From Pseudolabrys sp. (GTDB taxonomy: Bacteria > Pseudomonadota > Alphaproteobacteria > Rhizobiales > Xanthobacteraceae), in the NCBI GenBank assembly GCA_022843325.1, contig JALHNV010000006.1, forward strand, positions 1 through 64,000: a DNA stretch of 64,000 bases. The letters run 5' to 3'. The position numbers and the translations under genes are program-made. This document shows, piece after piece, positions 9,074-17,390 of this stretch. The notes beneath the pieces are model-generated. The model saw nothing but the letters and a program-made list of their open reading frames with translations. It did not search any database and was not told the DNA's origin. Position 1 is the first letter of the stretch, and each line of letters begins with the position of its first letter.

Positions 9074-9307
9074 ATGACCAAGCTGCTCCGTGACGTCATC
9101 GGCCGCGTTAACGAATGGCCCGAGGATCGCCAGGATGAGGCGGCTTCGGTGTTGCTCGATCTGGAAGCCCAGCAGGAAAGCCGGTATCGGCTCACGCCGG
9201 AGCAGGTCGAGGAGGTTGCGCGTATTCAAGGGCAGGTGCGCGACGGCACTGCCGCATTCGCCACCGACGCGCAGATGGCGGCGTTTTGGAAAAAGTGCGG
9301 CCTTTGA
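9074..9307 (+). CDS. Antitoxin-like small protein of a ParE/RelE-type TA locus
   Basis: A 77-aa acidic protein starting MTKLLRDVIGRVNEWPED. The middle is helical and the C-terminal segment (AFATDAQMAAFWKKCGL) resembles the toxin-wrapping tail of short antitoxins found upstream of ParE/RelE toxins in rhizobia. It has no visible DNA-binding motif of the ribbon-helix-helix type, though the N-terminus could serve. Its stop overlaps the GTG of the downstream toxin frame by 13 bases, the usual coupling of antitoxin to toxin. The role is inferred from context and size. Confidence 0.7.
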   Translation: MTKLLRDVIGRVNEWPEDRQDEAASVLLDLEAQQESRYRLTPEQVEEVARIQGQVRDGTAAFATDAQMAAFWKKCGL

Positions 9308-9595
9308 GGCTGCGCTATACCGCTGCCGCTTGCCCACCTTGAATCGATTTACAGCTTCATTGCAGAACGCAACGAACCGGCCGCACGCCGGATCATGGCG
9401 GATATTCGCGGAGCGGCCGAGCGTCTGCGGCGCTTCCCGCGCATGGCGCGCACCGGCAGCATCCCCGGCACACAGGAATGGTCCGTGCGCGGTTCGCCCT
9501 ATTTGATTGTCTATCAGGTCAACGATGCGGGCGCGGAAGTCGTCGTCCTGGCTGTTTATCACGGGGCCCAAGATTGGCAGAACGAGCCGCGATAG
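9295..9595 (+). pseudogene. ParE/RelE-type toxin with a one-base frameshift
   Basis: From the GTG at 9295 the frame reads an RLRYTAAA start typical of ParE/RelE toxins, then stops at about 9340. The continuation (AHLESIYSFIAERNEPAARRI, then a VRGSPYLIVYQV core and a VLAVYHGAQDW end) lies in the neighbouring frame and runs to a stop at 9595. Removing one base near 9325-9335 would join the halves into a toxin of normal length, about 100 aa. A shorter product from the ATG at 9395 (66 aa) would lack the N-terminal helices. A sequencing error or programmed frameshift cannot be excluded. Confidence 0.75.
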
Positions 9596-9613
9596 CCGGC
9601 TTGCATCTTATCC

Positions 9614-9629
9614 GTGAATCATCATTCAC
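9614..9629. promoter_or_regulatory. Probable TetR-type operator (inverted repeat)
   Basis: GTGAAT, CATC, ATTCAC is a perfect 6-bp inverted repeat with a 4-base centre, ending eight bases before the ATG of the TetR gene. TGAAT...ATTCA half-sites are common for TetR-family repressors, so autoregulation is likely. The position also argues against the GTG at 9614 as the start of that gene. Confidence 0.55.
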
Positions 9630-9637
9630 TCGTTTTC

Positions 9638-10306
9638 ATGCCGTATCGCCGCACCGAGAACGTCTTCCGTCGCCTGGCCGAGCGCGAGCGATCGATCCTG
9701 GACGCGGCCGGCGCGCTCGCCGGCGAGGGCGGCATGGCTGCGGTGCAGGTGGCGGCTGTGGCAGCCCGCGCCGAGATCGCCGCCGGCACGGTGTACCGCT
9801 ACTTTCCGTCAAAGGCCGATCTGGTGGCCGAACTGGTCGCCGCGGTGGCCGGCCGTGAACTCGACGCCATGAAAACCGCAGGCGACGCCGCGCCGGGCCC
9901 TTTGTCGGCGCTGGCCGCGTGCATCTCGACTTTTGCCGCCCGGGCGCTCAGTCAGCGGCGCCTGGCCTGGGCGGTGCTTGGCGAGCCGGTCGACGCCGCG
10001 GTCGATGCCATGCGGCTCGATTTTCGCCAGTCGCTGGCCGACGAACTTGAAGCGCGGATCGCCATTGCAATCCGCAGCCGCCGGCTGCCCGATCAGGATG
10101 CGCGCGTCGCCGCGCCGGCGCTGGTCGGTGCCCTGATGGAAGGGCTGCTCGGCCCGCTGGCGCCGTCGCATGACGGCGACGTCGCCGGCAGCCGCGCCGC
10201 GGTTCAGGCCGCGACGCTGCTGGCGCTGCGGGCGCTCGGTATGGTCGACGCGCAAGCCCGCGGCCTGGTGGCGCAATGCGTGCTACCTCTTTCTCCCTCC
10301 ACCTGA
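9638..10306 (+). CDS. TetR/AcrR family transcriptional regulator
   Basis: A 222-aa regulator with an N-terminal TetR helix-turn-helix (residues about 15-60): ILDAAGALAGEGG, then VAARAEIAAGTVYRYFPSKADLVAELV, which contains the diagnostic GTVYRYFPSK block. The C-terminal ligand-binding domain is alanine-rich and not recognisable. The ATG at 9638 is chosen over a GTG at 9614 that lies within a palindrome likely to be its operator. Neighbouring genes are a TA remnant and a convergent acetyltransferase, so it probably controls only itself or a distant target. Confidence 0.85.
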   Translation: MPYRRTENVFRRLAERERSILDAAGALAGEGGMAAVQVAAVAARAEIAAGTVYRYFPSKADLVAELVAAVAGRELDAMKTAGDAAPGPLSALAACISTFAARALSQRRLAWAVLGEPVDAAVDAMRLDFRQSLADELEARIAIAIRSRRLPDQDARVAAPALVGALMEGLLGPLAPSHDGDVAGSRAAVQAATLLALRALGMVDAQARGLVAQCVLPLSPST

Positions 10307-10354
10307 AAGGCGAGGACTGTCTTCGCGTTGTTCTGACTGACGATCTTCTCGGTT

Positions 10355-10894
10355 TCAGGGCAAGATCGAAGACACGGCGGCCGGCAGCGCTTTAAGCGGC
10401 AACTCGACTTGCTTGATGCCGCGTTCGTCCGGATCGTCGCTGACCGCAAATCCAAGTTCGCTGCACATTTGCAGCATGGTGGTGTTTTCCGCCAGAACCT
10501 GTCCCCGCACGGCGGTCAGACCTTTGTCGCGCGCATAGGCGATGACATGCTGCATCATCAGCCAACCCAGGCCGTGGCCCTTGAGATGCGAGCGCAACAG
10601 GATGGCGAATTCGCCGTGCTCGGCGCTGGCGTCGTCGTGCAGGCGCACGACACCGAGCAGTTTGCCGCTGGTCTCCTCGATGGCGGCGAAGGCGATGGCG
10701 ACAGCGGGATCGTAGTGCACAAGCTGATCGATCATTTTAGGACTTATGGTGCGCATGCTCGAGAAAAAGCGCAGCCGCAGATCGTCCTGCGTCACGTCGG
10801 CCAGGAAGTCGGGATAGAGCGCAGCATCCTCCGGCCGCAGCGGCCGGATCAGCACCCGTTCTCCCTCGCGCAGCACGACATGACGTTCGCTCAT
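10355..10894 (-). CDS. GNAT family N-acetyltransferase
   Basis: The 179-aa protein has the GNAT fold: an IRPLRPEDAALYPDF start, a VVRLHDD strand, and the acetyl-CoA-binding motif A near residues 100-115 (LLRSHLKGHGLGWLMMQHV). The sequence resembles the GNAT domain found at the end of protein lysine acetyltransferases such as Pat/YfiQ, here alone. The substrate is unknown. It is convergent with the TetR gene. The neighbouring fragment upstream looks like the tail of a universal stress protein, which in related genomes may sit beside such acetyltransferases. Confidence 0.8.
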   Translation of the reverse strand: MSERHVVLREGERVLIRPLRPEDAALYPDFLADVTQDDLRLRFFSSMRTISPKMIDQLVHYDPAVAIAFAAIEETSGKLLGVVRLHDDASAEHGEFAILLRSHLKGHGLGWLMMQHVIAYARDKGLTAVRGQVLAENTTMLQMCSELGFAVSDDPDERGIKQVELPLKALPAAVSSILP

Positions 10895-10917
10895 CCTGCC
10901 TCCGCGCTGTCGCCGTG

Positions 10918-10999
10918 CTAATGCGACATCAGCACCGGCACCGTCATCGATTCGAGCATGCTGCGGGTCACCCCGCCGAGAATGAATTCGCGCAGCCGC
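10918..10999 (-). pseudogene. C-terminal remnant of a universal stress protein (UspA family)
   Basis: On the minus strand the bases read RLREFILGGVTRSMLESMTV followed by PVLMSH and a TAG stop. This matches the end of UspA-type proteins (the G-x-S/T-R loop that binds ATP phosphates, then the last strand). Upstream of about position 11000 the reading frame turns into unrelated sequence and runs into the cytochrome c gene, so only about 26 residues survive. It is a truncated relic, probably of a deletion that brought the GNAT and cytochrome genes together. Confidence 0.7.
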
Positions 11000-11029
11000 G
11001 TCGATCGCCGGCCCGCGGATCGGCGCCGG

Positions 11030-11413
11030 CTACTTCTTCTTCCCGTCCGGTCCGAACGAGATCAAATAAGCCCACAGGTTGTTGATTTCGGTCTCGTTCT
11101 TGATCCCCGGGAAGATCATCTTGGTGCCCTTGATCTTGGCGCGCGGGTCCTTGATGTAGTCCTTGAACGTCGCCTCATCCCAGGTCAGGCCGGAGTTCTT
11201 GTTGGCTTCGGTATAGGTGTAGCCCTCAATGGTGCCGGCCTTCCGCCCCTCTATGCCGTTGAGCTGGGGGCCGACCTTGTTCTTGGCGCCTTCGCCGACG
11301 GCATGGCACGCCAGGCATTTCTTGAACGAGGTTTCGCCCGCGGCCAGATCCTGGGCCTGCGCCATCTGCGTCATGGCCGCCAGTGCGAGCGCCGCTGCCA
11401 GTACCGATTTCAT
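11030..11413 (-). CDS. Periplasmic cytochrome c (class I, c550/c2-like)
   Basis: A 127-aa protein with a Sec signal peptide (residues 1-20, ending AQA) and a single heme-attachment site CLACH at residues 33-37. The likely distal ligand is Met99 in KGTKMIFPG. The WDEATFKDYIKDP segment is characteristic of alphaproteobacterial c2/c550 cytochromes. It acts as a soluble periplasmic electron carrier, probably between the bc1 complex and an oxidase. It is divergent from glcD, and the 190-base gap between them should hold both promoters. Confidence 0.9.
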   Translation of the reverse strand: MKSVLAAALALAAMTQMAQAQDLAAGETSFKKCLACHAVGEGAKNKVGPQLNGIEGRKAGTIEGYTYTEANKNSGLTWDEATFKDYIKDPRAKIKGTKMIFPGIKNETEINNLWAYLISFGPDGKKK

Positions 11414-11605
11414 CTATGGACTCCGATCGTGCGATGCGTGGCGGTTCCGGCCAACCGTTCCCGGGCGCCGGGTTCCCGATAGTTGTGCCAGCCGCGGTGG
11501 TTTTTGTCAGCCCCACGGCTTTCGTGAGTCTAGGGTCTTTTGTCAGTCGATGTCCCATAGGGTAAAGGACTGATATTGCGTCAGGTCGAACGAGAGAGCG
11601 GCTGA

Positions 11606-13099
11606 ATGTCAGTACGAATGCCCCCGGCGGATGCCGCCGTATTGGCGCGGCGCGACCGGATCGTGGCCACCCTGCGGGCCATCGTGCCGGGCGAGGGCGT
11701 GATCGCCGGCGAGCGCGAAATGCGCCCGTTCGAGAGCGACGCCCTGACCGCCTATCGCCAGTTGCCGATGGTCGTGGTGTTGCCCGAGACCACGCAGCAG
11801 GTCTCCGAGGTCTTGGCCTATTGCCACGCCGAGGGCATCAAGGTGGTGCCGCGGGGCGCCGGCACCTCGCTGTCCGGCGGCGCGCTGCCGCTGGAAGACG
11901 GCGTCCTGCTCGGCATGGCCAAATTCAGCCGCATCCGCGAGATCGATTTCGAGAACCGGATTGCCGTGGTCGAGCCGGGCGTCACCAATCTGGCGGTGTC
12001 GAACGCGGTTGCGTCAGAGGGCTTCTATTATGCGCCCGATCCGTCGTCGCAGATTGCCTGCACCATCGGCGGTAATGTGGCTGAAAATTCCGGCGGCGTG
12101 CATTGCCTGAAATACGGCATGACCACCAACAATCTGCTCGGTTGCGAAATCGTACTCATGAACGGGGAGGTGCTGCGTATCGGCGGCAAGCATCTCGATG
12201 CCGCCGGCTACGACCTGCTCGGCTTGATCACCGGCTCCGAGGGCCTGCTCGGCGTCGTCACCGAGGTTACGGTGCGCCTGCTGAAGAAGCCGGAAACCGC
12301 GCGCGCGGTGCTGGTCGGCTTTCCGTCGTCCGAGGCGGCCGGCGAATGCGTCTCCGCCATCATCGCCGCCGGCATCATCCCGGGCGGCATGGAGATGATG
12401 GACCGGCCGGCGATCCACGCCGTCGAGGAATTCGTCCACGCCGGCTATCCGCTCGACGTCGAGGCGCTGCTGATCGTCGAACTGGATGGCCCGGCGGCCG
12501 AGGTCGACCACCTGATCGAGCGCGTCGAATCGATCGCGCGGGACTGCGGCTCGACCACCTGCCGGGTGTCGCAGTCGGAAACCGAGCGGCTGCTGTTCTG
12601 GGCGGGCCGCAAGGCGGCTTTCCCGGCGGTCGGCCGTATCTCGCCGGATTATCTCTGCATGGACGGCACCATTCCGCGCGCCAAGCTGCCCGAAGTCCTG
12701 GCGGCGATGAAGGCGATGTCGGAGAAATTCGGGCTGCGCGTCGCCAACGTGTTCCATGCCGGGGACGGCAACCTGCACCCGCTGATCCTGTACGACGCCA
12801 ACGTGCCGGGCGAACTGGACCGGGCGGAAAGTTTCGGCGCCGACATCCTCAAGCTGTGCGTCGCGGTCGGCGGCGTGCTGACGGGCGAGCATGGCGTCGG
12901 CGTCGAGAAGCGCGACCTGATGCCGGAAATGTTCTCCGAGATCGACCTGGCGGCGCAGCAGCGGGTCAAATGCGCCTTCGACGAAAAGGGTCTGCTCAAC
13001 CCCGGCAAGGTGTTCCCGGTGCTGCACCGTTGCGCCGAACTCGGCCGCATGCACATCTCCGGCGGCAAGGTGCCGTTTCCGGATATTCCGAGGTTTTGA
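11606..13099 (+). CDS. glcD: Glycolate oxidase FAD-binding subunit GlcD
   Basis: The 497-aa flavoprotein has an FAD-binding PCMH domain (residues about 40-240) with PRGAGTSLSGGALPLEDG. Its C-terminal FAD-linked oxidase domain contains NVFHAGDGNLHPLI and GVLTGEHGVGVEKRD, all typical of GlcD. It is the catalytic subunit oxidising glycolate to glyoxylate and passing electrons through GlcF to the quinone pool. It begins the glcD-glcE-glcF operon, with a 30-base gap to glcE. No GlcC-type regulator is adjacent. D-lactate dehydrogenase is an alternative for isolated GlcD-like proteins, but the three-subunit context favours glycolate oxidase. Confidence 0.93.
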   Translation: MSVRMPPADAAVLARRDRIVATLRAIVPGEGVIAGEREMRPFESDALTAYRQLPMVVVLPETTQQVSEVLAYCHAEGIKVVPRGAGTSLSGGALPLEDGVLLGMAKFSRIREIDFENRIAVVEPGVTNLAVSNAVASEGFYYAPDPSSQIACTIGGNVAENSGGVHCLKYGMTTNNLLGCEIVLMNGEVLRIGGKHLDAAGYDLLGLITGSEGLLGVVTEVTVRLLKKPETARAVLVGFPSSEAAGECVSAIIAAGIIPGGMEMMDRPAIHAVEEFVHAGYPLDVEALLIVELDGPAAEVDHLIERVESIARDCGSTTCRVSQSETERLLFWAGRKAAFPAVGRISPDYLCMDGTIPRAKLPEVLAAMKAMSEKFGLRVANVFHAGDGNLHPLILYDANVPGELDRAESFGADILKLCVAVGGVLTGEHGVGVEKRDLMPEMFSEIDLAAQQRVKCAFDEKGLLNPGKVFPVLHRCAELGRMHISGGKVPFPDIPRF

Positions 13100-13129
13100 A
13101 CCGCGTGCGATCGTTCGAGCGTTCCGACC

Positions 13130-14344
13130 ATGACTGACGTTCTCAACCCCCGCGACGCCAAGGAGGTCGAGGATGCCGTGCGCTGGGCGCTCGGCAACGA
13201 CAAGGCGCTGGAACTGGCCGGGCAGGGCACCAAGCGCGGCATCGGCCGGCCGAGCCAGACCGACGCCACGCTCGATCTGTCGGGCCTGACGGGCGTCACG
13301 TTGTACGAGCCGGCCGAGTTGGTGCTGTCGGCGCGAGCCGGCACGCCGCTGCGCGAGATCGAAAAGCTGCTCGACGACAACAACCAGCAACTGGCCTTCG
13401 AGCCGATGGACTACGGACCGCTGTTCGGTCTGGACGCGGGACTCGGCACCCTCGGCGGCGCTATTGCCTCCAACCTGTCCGGTCCGCGCCGCATCAAGCA
13501 GGGCGCCGCCCGCGACCATTTTCTGGGCGTCAGCGCCGTCACCGGCCGCGGCGAGACCATCAAGTCGGGCGGCCGGGTGGTGAAGAACGTGACCGGCTAC
13601 GACATGTGCAAGGTGCTGGCCGGGTCGTGGGGCACGCTCGCCGCCATCACCGATATCACGCTCAAGGTGCTGCCGAAGCCGGAGACCGAAGCCACGGTCG
13701 TGGTCGAAGGCCTCGACGACGCCACCGCCTGCGCCGCCATGGCCGCCGCCATGGGCTCGTCCTGCGACGTGTCCGGCGCGGCGCATCTGCCGGACCACGT
13801 CGCGTCCTATTTCGACGGCCTGCCGAAGCCGGAGGCCGCGACGGTGCTGCGGCTGGAGGGCGTCGCGCCATCGGTCCGTCATCGCCAGGAGGCTTTGCTG
13901 GCGCTGCTGCGGCCGTTCGGGCCGGTGGCGTTGCTTGAGGCCAAAGACTCCACCGCGCTCTGGCGCAGCATCCGCGAGGTCCGGCCGTTCACCACTGAGT
14001 TGGCGCGAGGCCGCCCGCTGTGGCGTATTTCGACGGCGCCCGGCCAGGGCCATGCGGTGGCGGCGCGGATCACGCCGGCGGCGCAGATGTTCTACGACTG
14101 GGCCGGCGGGCTGATCTGGGCGGCGATGCCCTTCGCCGATGAACCCGATGCCGGTTCGATCCGCGGCGCGCTGGCCGATCTCGGCGGCCATGCCACGCTG
14201 GTGCGGGCCCCGGCCGCCGTGCGCGCCGCGGCCGACGTGTTCGAACCAGAGACCGCCGGTCTGCGCGCGCTGAACAAGCGGGTGAAGGACGGCTTCGATC
14301 CCAAGGGTGTGCTCAATCCCGGCCGCATGTGGGCGGGGGTGTAA
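13130..14344 (+). CDS. glcE: Glycolate oxidase FAD-binding subunit GlcE
   Basis: A 404-aa second FAD-binding subunit. The PCMH domain is recognisable from LELAGQGTKRGIGRP, GTLGGAIASNLSGPRRIKQG and VKNVTGYDMCKVLAGSWG, all strong GlcE signatures. The C-terminus ends LNKRVKDGFDPKGVLNPGRM, as in this family. It is smaller than GlcD because it lacks most of the cap domain. Together with GlcD and GlcF it forms the membrane-associated glycolate oxidase. Only three bases separate its stop from the glcF start, consistent with translational coupling. Confidence 0.93.
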   Translation: MTDVLNPRDAKEVEDAVRWALGNDKALELAGQGTKRGIGRPSQTDATLDLSGLTGVTLYEPAELVLSARAGTPLREIEKLLDDNNQQLAFEPMDYGPLFGLDAGLGTLGGAIASNLSGPRRIKQGAARDHFLGVSAVTGRGETIKSGGRVVKNVTGYDMCKVLAGSWGTLAAITDITLKVLPKPETEATVVVEGLDDATACAAMAAAMGSSCDVSGAAHLPDHVASYFDGLPKPEAATVLRLEGVAPSVRHRQEALLALLRPFGPVALLEAKDSTALWRSIREVRPFTTELARGRPLWRISTAPGQGHAVAARITPAAQMFYDWAGGLIWAAMPFADEPDAGSIRGALADLGGHATLVRAPAAVRAAADVFEPETAGLRALNKRVKDGFDPKGVLNPGRMWAGV

Positions 14345-14347
14345 CCG

Positions 14348-15679
14348 ATGCAAACCACCTTCTCGCTCGCTCAGCTGCTCGACCCGCAGATCGCCGAATC
14401 GGAAAAGATCCTGCGCGCCTGTGTGCATTGCGGCTTCTGCACCGCCACCTGTCCGACCTATGTGCTGCTCGGCGACGAGCTCGACAGTCCGCGTGGCCGC
14501 ATCTATTTGATCAAGGAGATGCTGGAGCACGAGCGTCCGGCCACCGCCGACGTCGTCAAACACATCGACCGCTGCCTGTCCTGCCTGGCCTGCATGACCA
14601 CCTGTCCGTCCGGGGTGCATTACATGCACTTGGTCGACCACGCCCGCGAACACATCGAGAAAACCTACAAGCGCCCGCTGGCCGACCGGGTGATGCGCGG
14701 CCTGCTGGCGAAGGTGCTGCCGAACCCGGGCCTGTTCCGGCTGGCGTCCGTGGCCGGCTGGCTCGCCAAGCCGCTGGCGCCGGTCATCGACCTGCTCGGC
14801 ATGCGCCGGGTAGCGGCGATGGTGCGGCTGTCGCCGGGCCCGCGGATGGCGCCGCCGGTGCAGCGCACCGGCACGGTGCATCCGGCGCAGGGCCCGCGGC
14901 GTGGTCGGGTAGCGTTGCTGTCAGGCTGCATCAACCCGGTGCTGGCGCCGTCGACCAACGAGGCCGCCATCCGCCTCCTGAACCGCCACGGCATCGAGGT
15001 GACGGTGGCGGCGGGCGAGGCCTGCTGCGGATCGCTGTCGCACCACATGGGCCGCGAGGACGAGGCGCTGGCGTTTGCCCGCAACGACATCGATGCCTGG
15101 ACCCGGGAACTGGAGGGCGAGGGCCTCGACGCGATCCTGGTGACCGTGTCTGGCTGCGGCACCACCGTGAAGGACTACGGCTTCATGCTGCGCACCGATT
15201 CGGCCTATGCCGACAAGGCGGCGCGCGTTTCGGCGCTGGCGATGGACGTGACCGAGTATCTGTCCACGCTTAATTTGCAGCCGCCGGCAACGCCGGCCGC
15301 CCTTACCGTTGCCTATCATTCAGCGTGTTCGCTGCAACACGGTCAGAAGATCGTGCGCGAACCGAAAGATTTGCTTTCCAAGTTCGGGTTCATCGTCAAA
15401 GATATTGCCGACGGCCATTTGTGTTGCGGCTCGGCGGGTACCTACAACATTCTCCAGCCGGCTCTGGCGGAGAGGCTGAGGGATCGCAAGGTCGCCAACA
15501 TCGAACGGCTGAAGCCGGATGTGATCGCAGCCGGCAATATCGGCTGCATCACCCAGATCGCCTCCGGCACCGCCATCCCGATCGTCCACACAGTCGAATT
15601 GCTCGACTGGGCGAGCGGCGGCCCGGTGCCGGAACAGCTTGCGGCGTTGGCGGCTTTGGCGCCGGCAGCGGCGGGTTAG
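14348..15679 (+). CDS. glcF: Glycolate oxidase iron-sulfur subunit GlcF
   Basis: The 443-aa protein has two ferredoxin-type 4Fe-4S motifs, with cysteines 25, 28, 31, 35 and 77, 80, 83, 87. Two C-terminal CCG domains follow (ACCGSLSHHMG and LCCGSAGTYN), the standard GlcF layout. It passes electrons from the flavin subunits to the quinone pool at the inner membrane. The operon order glcDEF and the tight spacing make the assignment secure. The lysine-rich small gene starts 68 bases downstream. Confidence 0.94.
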   Translation: MQTTFSLAQLLDPQIAESEKILRACVHCGFCTATCPTYVLLGDELDSPRGRIYLIKEMLEHERPATADVVKHIDRCLSCLACMTTCPSGVHYMHLVDHAREHIEKTYKRPLADRVMRGLLAKVLPNPGLFRLASVAGWLAKPLAPVIDLLGMRRVAAMVRLSPGPRMAPPVQRTGTVHPAQGPRRGRVALLSGCINPVLAPSTNEAAIRLLNRHGIEVTVAAGEACCGSLSHHMGREDEALAFARNDIDAWTRELEGEGLDAILVTVSGCGTTVKDYGFMLRTDSAYADKAARVSALAMDVTEYLSTLNLQPPATPAALTVAYHSACSLQHGQKIVREPKDLLSKFGFIVKDIADGHLCCGSAGTYNILQPALAERLRDRKVANIERLKPDVIAAGNIGCITQIASGTAIPIVHTVELLDWASGGPVPEQLAALAALAPAAAG

Positions 15680-15747
15680 GGACGCCGGGTTCGGGAAGGC
15701 CGCGTTTTGTGTTTGCAAGCGTCAGGTTGAACCGGTTGGAGAACCAC

Positions 15748-15996
15748 ATGGCGAAGAAGTCGAAGAAGTCAGCGAAGAAATCGAAAACGTCGAAGAAGAA
15801 AGCCAAGGCCGCCGCCCCGAAAAAGAAAAAGGGGCTGAAGAAGGCGTCCAAGGCAAAGGCCAAAGCGCCGGCCAAGAAGAAAGCCAAGAAGCGGGCTGCG
15901 CCGAAAAAGCCGGCCGCGGCGGCGCCGGCACCGTCCGGTCCCGGTCCCGTGACGTCGACCATCAACAGCCTGTTCGGCACCAAGCTCGGCGAGTAG
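15748..15996 (+). CDS. Lysine/alanine-rich small basic protein (histone H1-like composition)
   Basis: An 82-aa protein with roughly 40% lysine, built from AAKK/KAKA-type repeats up to residue about 60. A short distinct tail (GPVTSTINSLFGTKLGE) follows. Such composition resembles histone H1-like nucleoid or RNA-binding proteins, but low complexity prevents a family assignment. The ATG at 15748 is preceded by a GGAGA ribosome binding site. It follows glcF and may share its transcript. The conserved-looking tail suggests the frame is real rather than chance; a DNA-binding role is inference. Confidence 0.65.
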   Translation: MAKKSKKSAKKSKTSKKKAKAAAPKKKKGLKKASKAKAKAPAKKKAKKRAAPKKPAAAAPAPSGPGPVTSTINSLFGTKLGE

Positions 15997-16271
15997 GTCG
16001 ACCCGACCCGGGTGGCCCCGCGCGAGCGGTGGCCCCCGGATCGCGCTTCCGGTGGCCGGGGACCCTTTTGCTTCTCCCGCGGTCCCCTCTGCCAAACTCC
16101 CGCATCGCCGCATTTTCCGAAGGCGAAAATTATGGCCGCTGCCCTGCGCATTTTCGCGCGGTAGGCCCGATTGCATCGACATTCCGGGCCAAATAGCATA
16201 ACCGCAGCGGGAGGATCGGCGTTGTGCCGGAACCTCTCGATAATCACCATGAGCGACAGGGAGCGGTAGTC

Positions 16272-17342
16272 ATGCCGGCTTACAACATACTGATCTTGGG
16301 CGCGGCTTACGGGTCGCTGCTGGCCTCCAAAATGCTGTTCGGCGGTCACAAGATTCACCACGTGTGCCTGCCGGCGGAAGCCGACTTGATCAACGCCGAG
16401 GGCTTCAAGGTGAAGCTGCCGGTCCGCGGCCGCGCCGAACCGGTGCTGCTCGATTCCCAGAAGCTGCCGGGCAAGGTCACCGCCGGCGGCGCTGCCGGCG
16501 TCAACCCGAAGGACTACGACCTGGTGGCCTTGGCCATGCAGGAGCCGCAGTACCGCTCGCCCGGCGTGCGCGAACTGCTCGACTCGGTGGCGACTTCGAA
16601 AGTGCCATGCATGTCGATCATGAACATGCCGCCGCTGCCCTACATCAAGCGCATCCCGGGCCTCGATTACGAGGCGCTCAAGCCGGCCTATACCGATCCG
16701 TCCGTATGGGACAATTTCGATCCCGGTCTTCTGACGCTGTGCAGCCCCGACCCGCAGGCCATCCGTCCGCCCGACGGCAAGGCCAACGAACTGCTGGTCA
16801 CCCTGCCGACCAACTTCAAGGTCGCCAAGTTCGACGACGACAAGTACACCCAGATTCTGCGCGATCTGGAGAAGGACATCGAGGCGGTGCGCTTCGATAC
16901 GCCGGAAGGCAAGATCGAGCTGCCGGTGAAGCTGCGCGTCTATGATTCGATCTTCGTGCCGCTGGCCAAGTGGTCGATGCTGCTGGCCGGCAACTACCGC
17001 TGCATCACCAAAGACGGCATGCGCACCGCGCAGGAAGCGGTGCACAGCAACATCGAAGAGTCGAAGTCGGTCTACAACTTCGTGTTCGACCTCTGCGTCA
17101 AGCTCGGCGCGTCGCCGTCCGATCTGGTGCCGTTCGAGAAGTACGCTGCCGCGGCGCAGTCGCTCTCGCGACCGGCCTCGGCTGCGCGTGCCCTGCAGAA
17201 CGGTGCGCCCAATATCGAGCGCGCCGACAAGTTGGTACAGCTCATCGCCAAGCAGAAGGGCATGAGCCACCCCGCCATCGACGCGCAGGTGGCACTGGTG
17301 GACGCCCGAATCGAGGCGAATCGGAAAAAGGCGGCCGCCTGA
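16272..17342 (+). CDS. Unnamed Rossmann-like protein, possibly related to ketopantoate reductase
   Basis: A 356-aa soluble protein. The N-terminus (YNILILGAAYGSLLASKMLFGG) has a beta-alpha-beta start with glycine spacing like a dinucleotide-binding fold. KVKLPVRGRAEPVL and a VALAMQEPQY strand follow, as in ketopantoate reductase-like dehydrogenases. The C-terminal half (CITKDGMRTAQEAV, SVYNFVFDLC) is helical. I do not recognise a named family, so the function is open. The ATG at 16272 has an AGGGAG site ten bases upstream; the longer reading from 16224 is less likely. A strong hairpin terminator follows the stop by 13 bases, so it is probably the last gene of its transcript. Confidence 0.6.
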   Translation: MPAYNILILGAAYGSLLASKMLFGGHKIHHVCLPAEADLINAEGFKVKLPVRGRAEPVLLDSQKLPGKVTAGGAAGVNPKDYDLVALAMQEPQYRSPGVRELLDSVATSKVPCMSIMNMPPLPYIKRIPGLDYEALKPAYTDPSVWDNFDPGLLTLCSPDPQAIRPPDGKANELLVTLPTNFKVAKFDDDKYTQILRDLEKDIEAVRFDTPEGKIELPVKLRVYDSIFVPLAKWSMLLAGNYRCITKDGMRTAQEAVHSNIEESKSVYNFVFDLCVKLGASPSDLVPFEKYAAAAQSLSRPASAARALQNGAPNIERADKLVQLIAKQKGMSHPAIDAQVALVDARIEANRKKAAA

Positions 17343-17355
17343 CCGCTCAAGTAGA

Positions 17356-17383
17356 GCGGCCGTGCCCTTAGGGGCACGGCCGC
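17356..17383 (+). terminator. Strong hairpin after the unnamed Rossmann-like gene
   Basis: A perfect 12-bp GC-rich stem (17356-17367 with 17372-17383) closes a TTAG loop. It lacks a clear U-tract (followed by ACCCTCTCTAG), so it may act as a terminator with help, or as an mRNA 3' stabiliser. Confidence 0.6.
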
Positions 17384-17390
17384 ACCCTCT

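Noticed and set aside
12014..14881. 955-aa minus-strand open frame across glcDEF
   Set aside because: It is an antisense shadow of high-GC coding sequence; the glcDEF products on the plus strand show complete family motifs.
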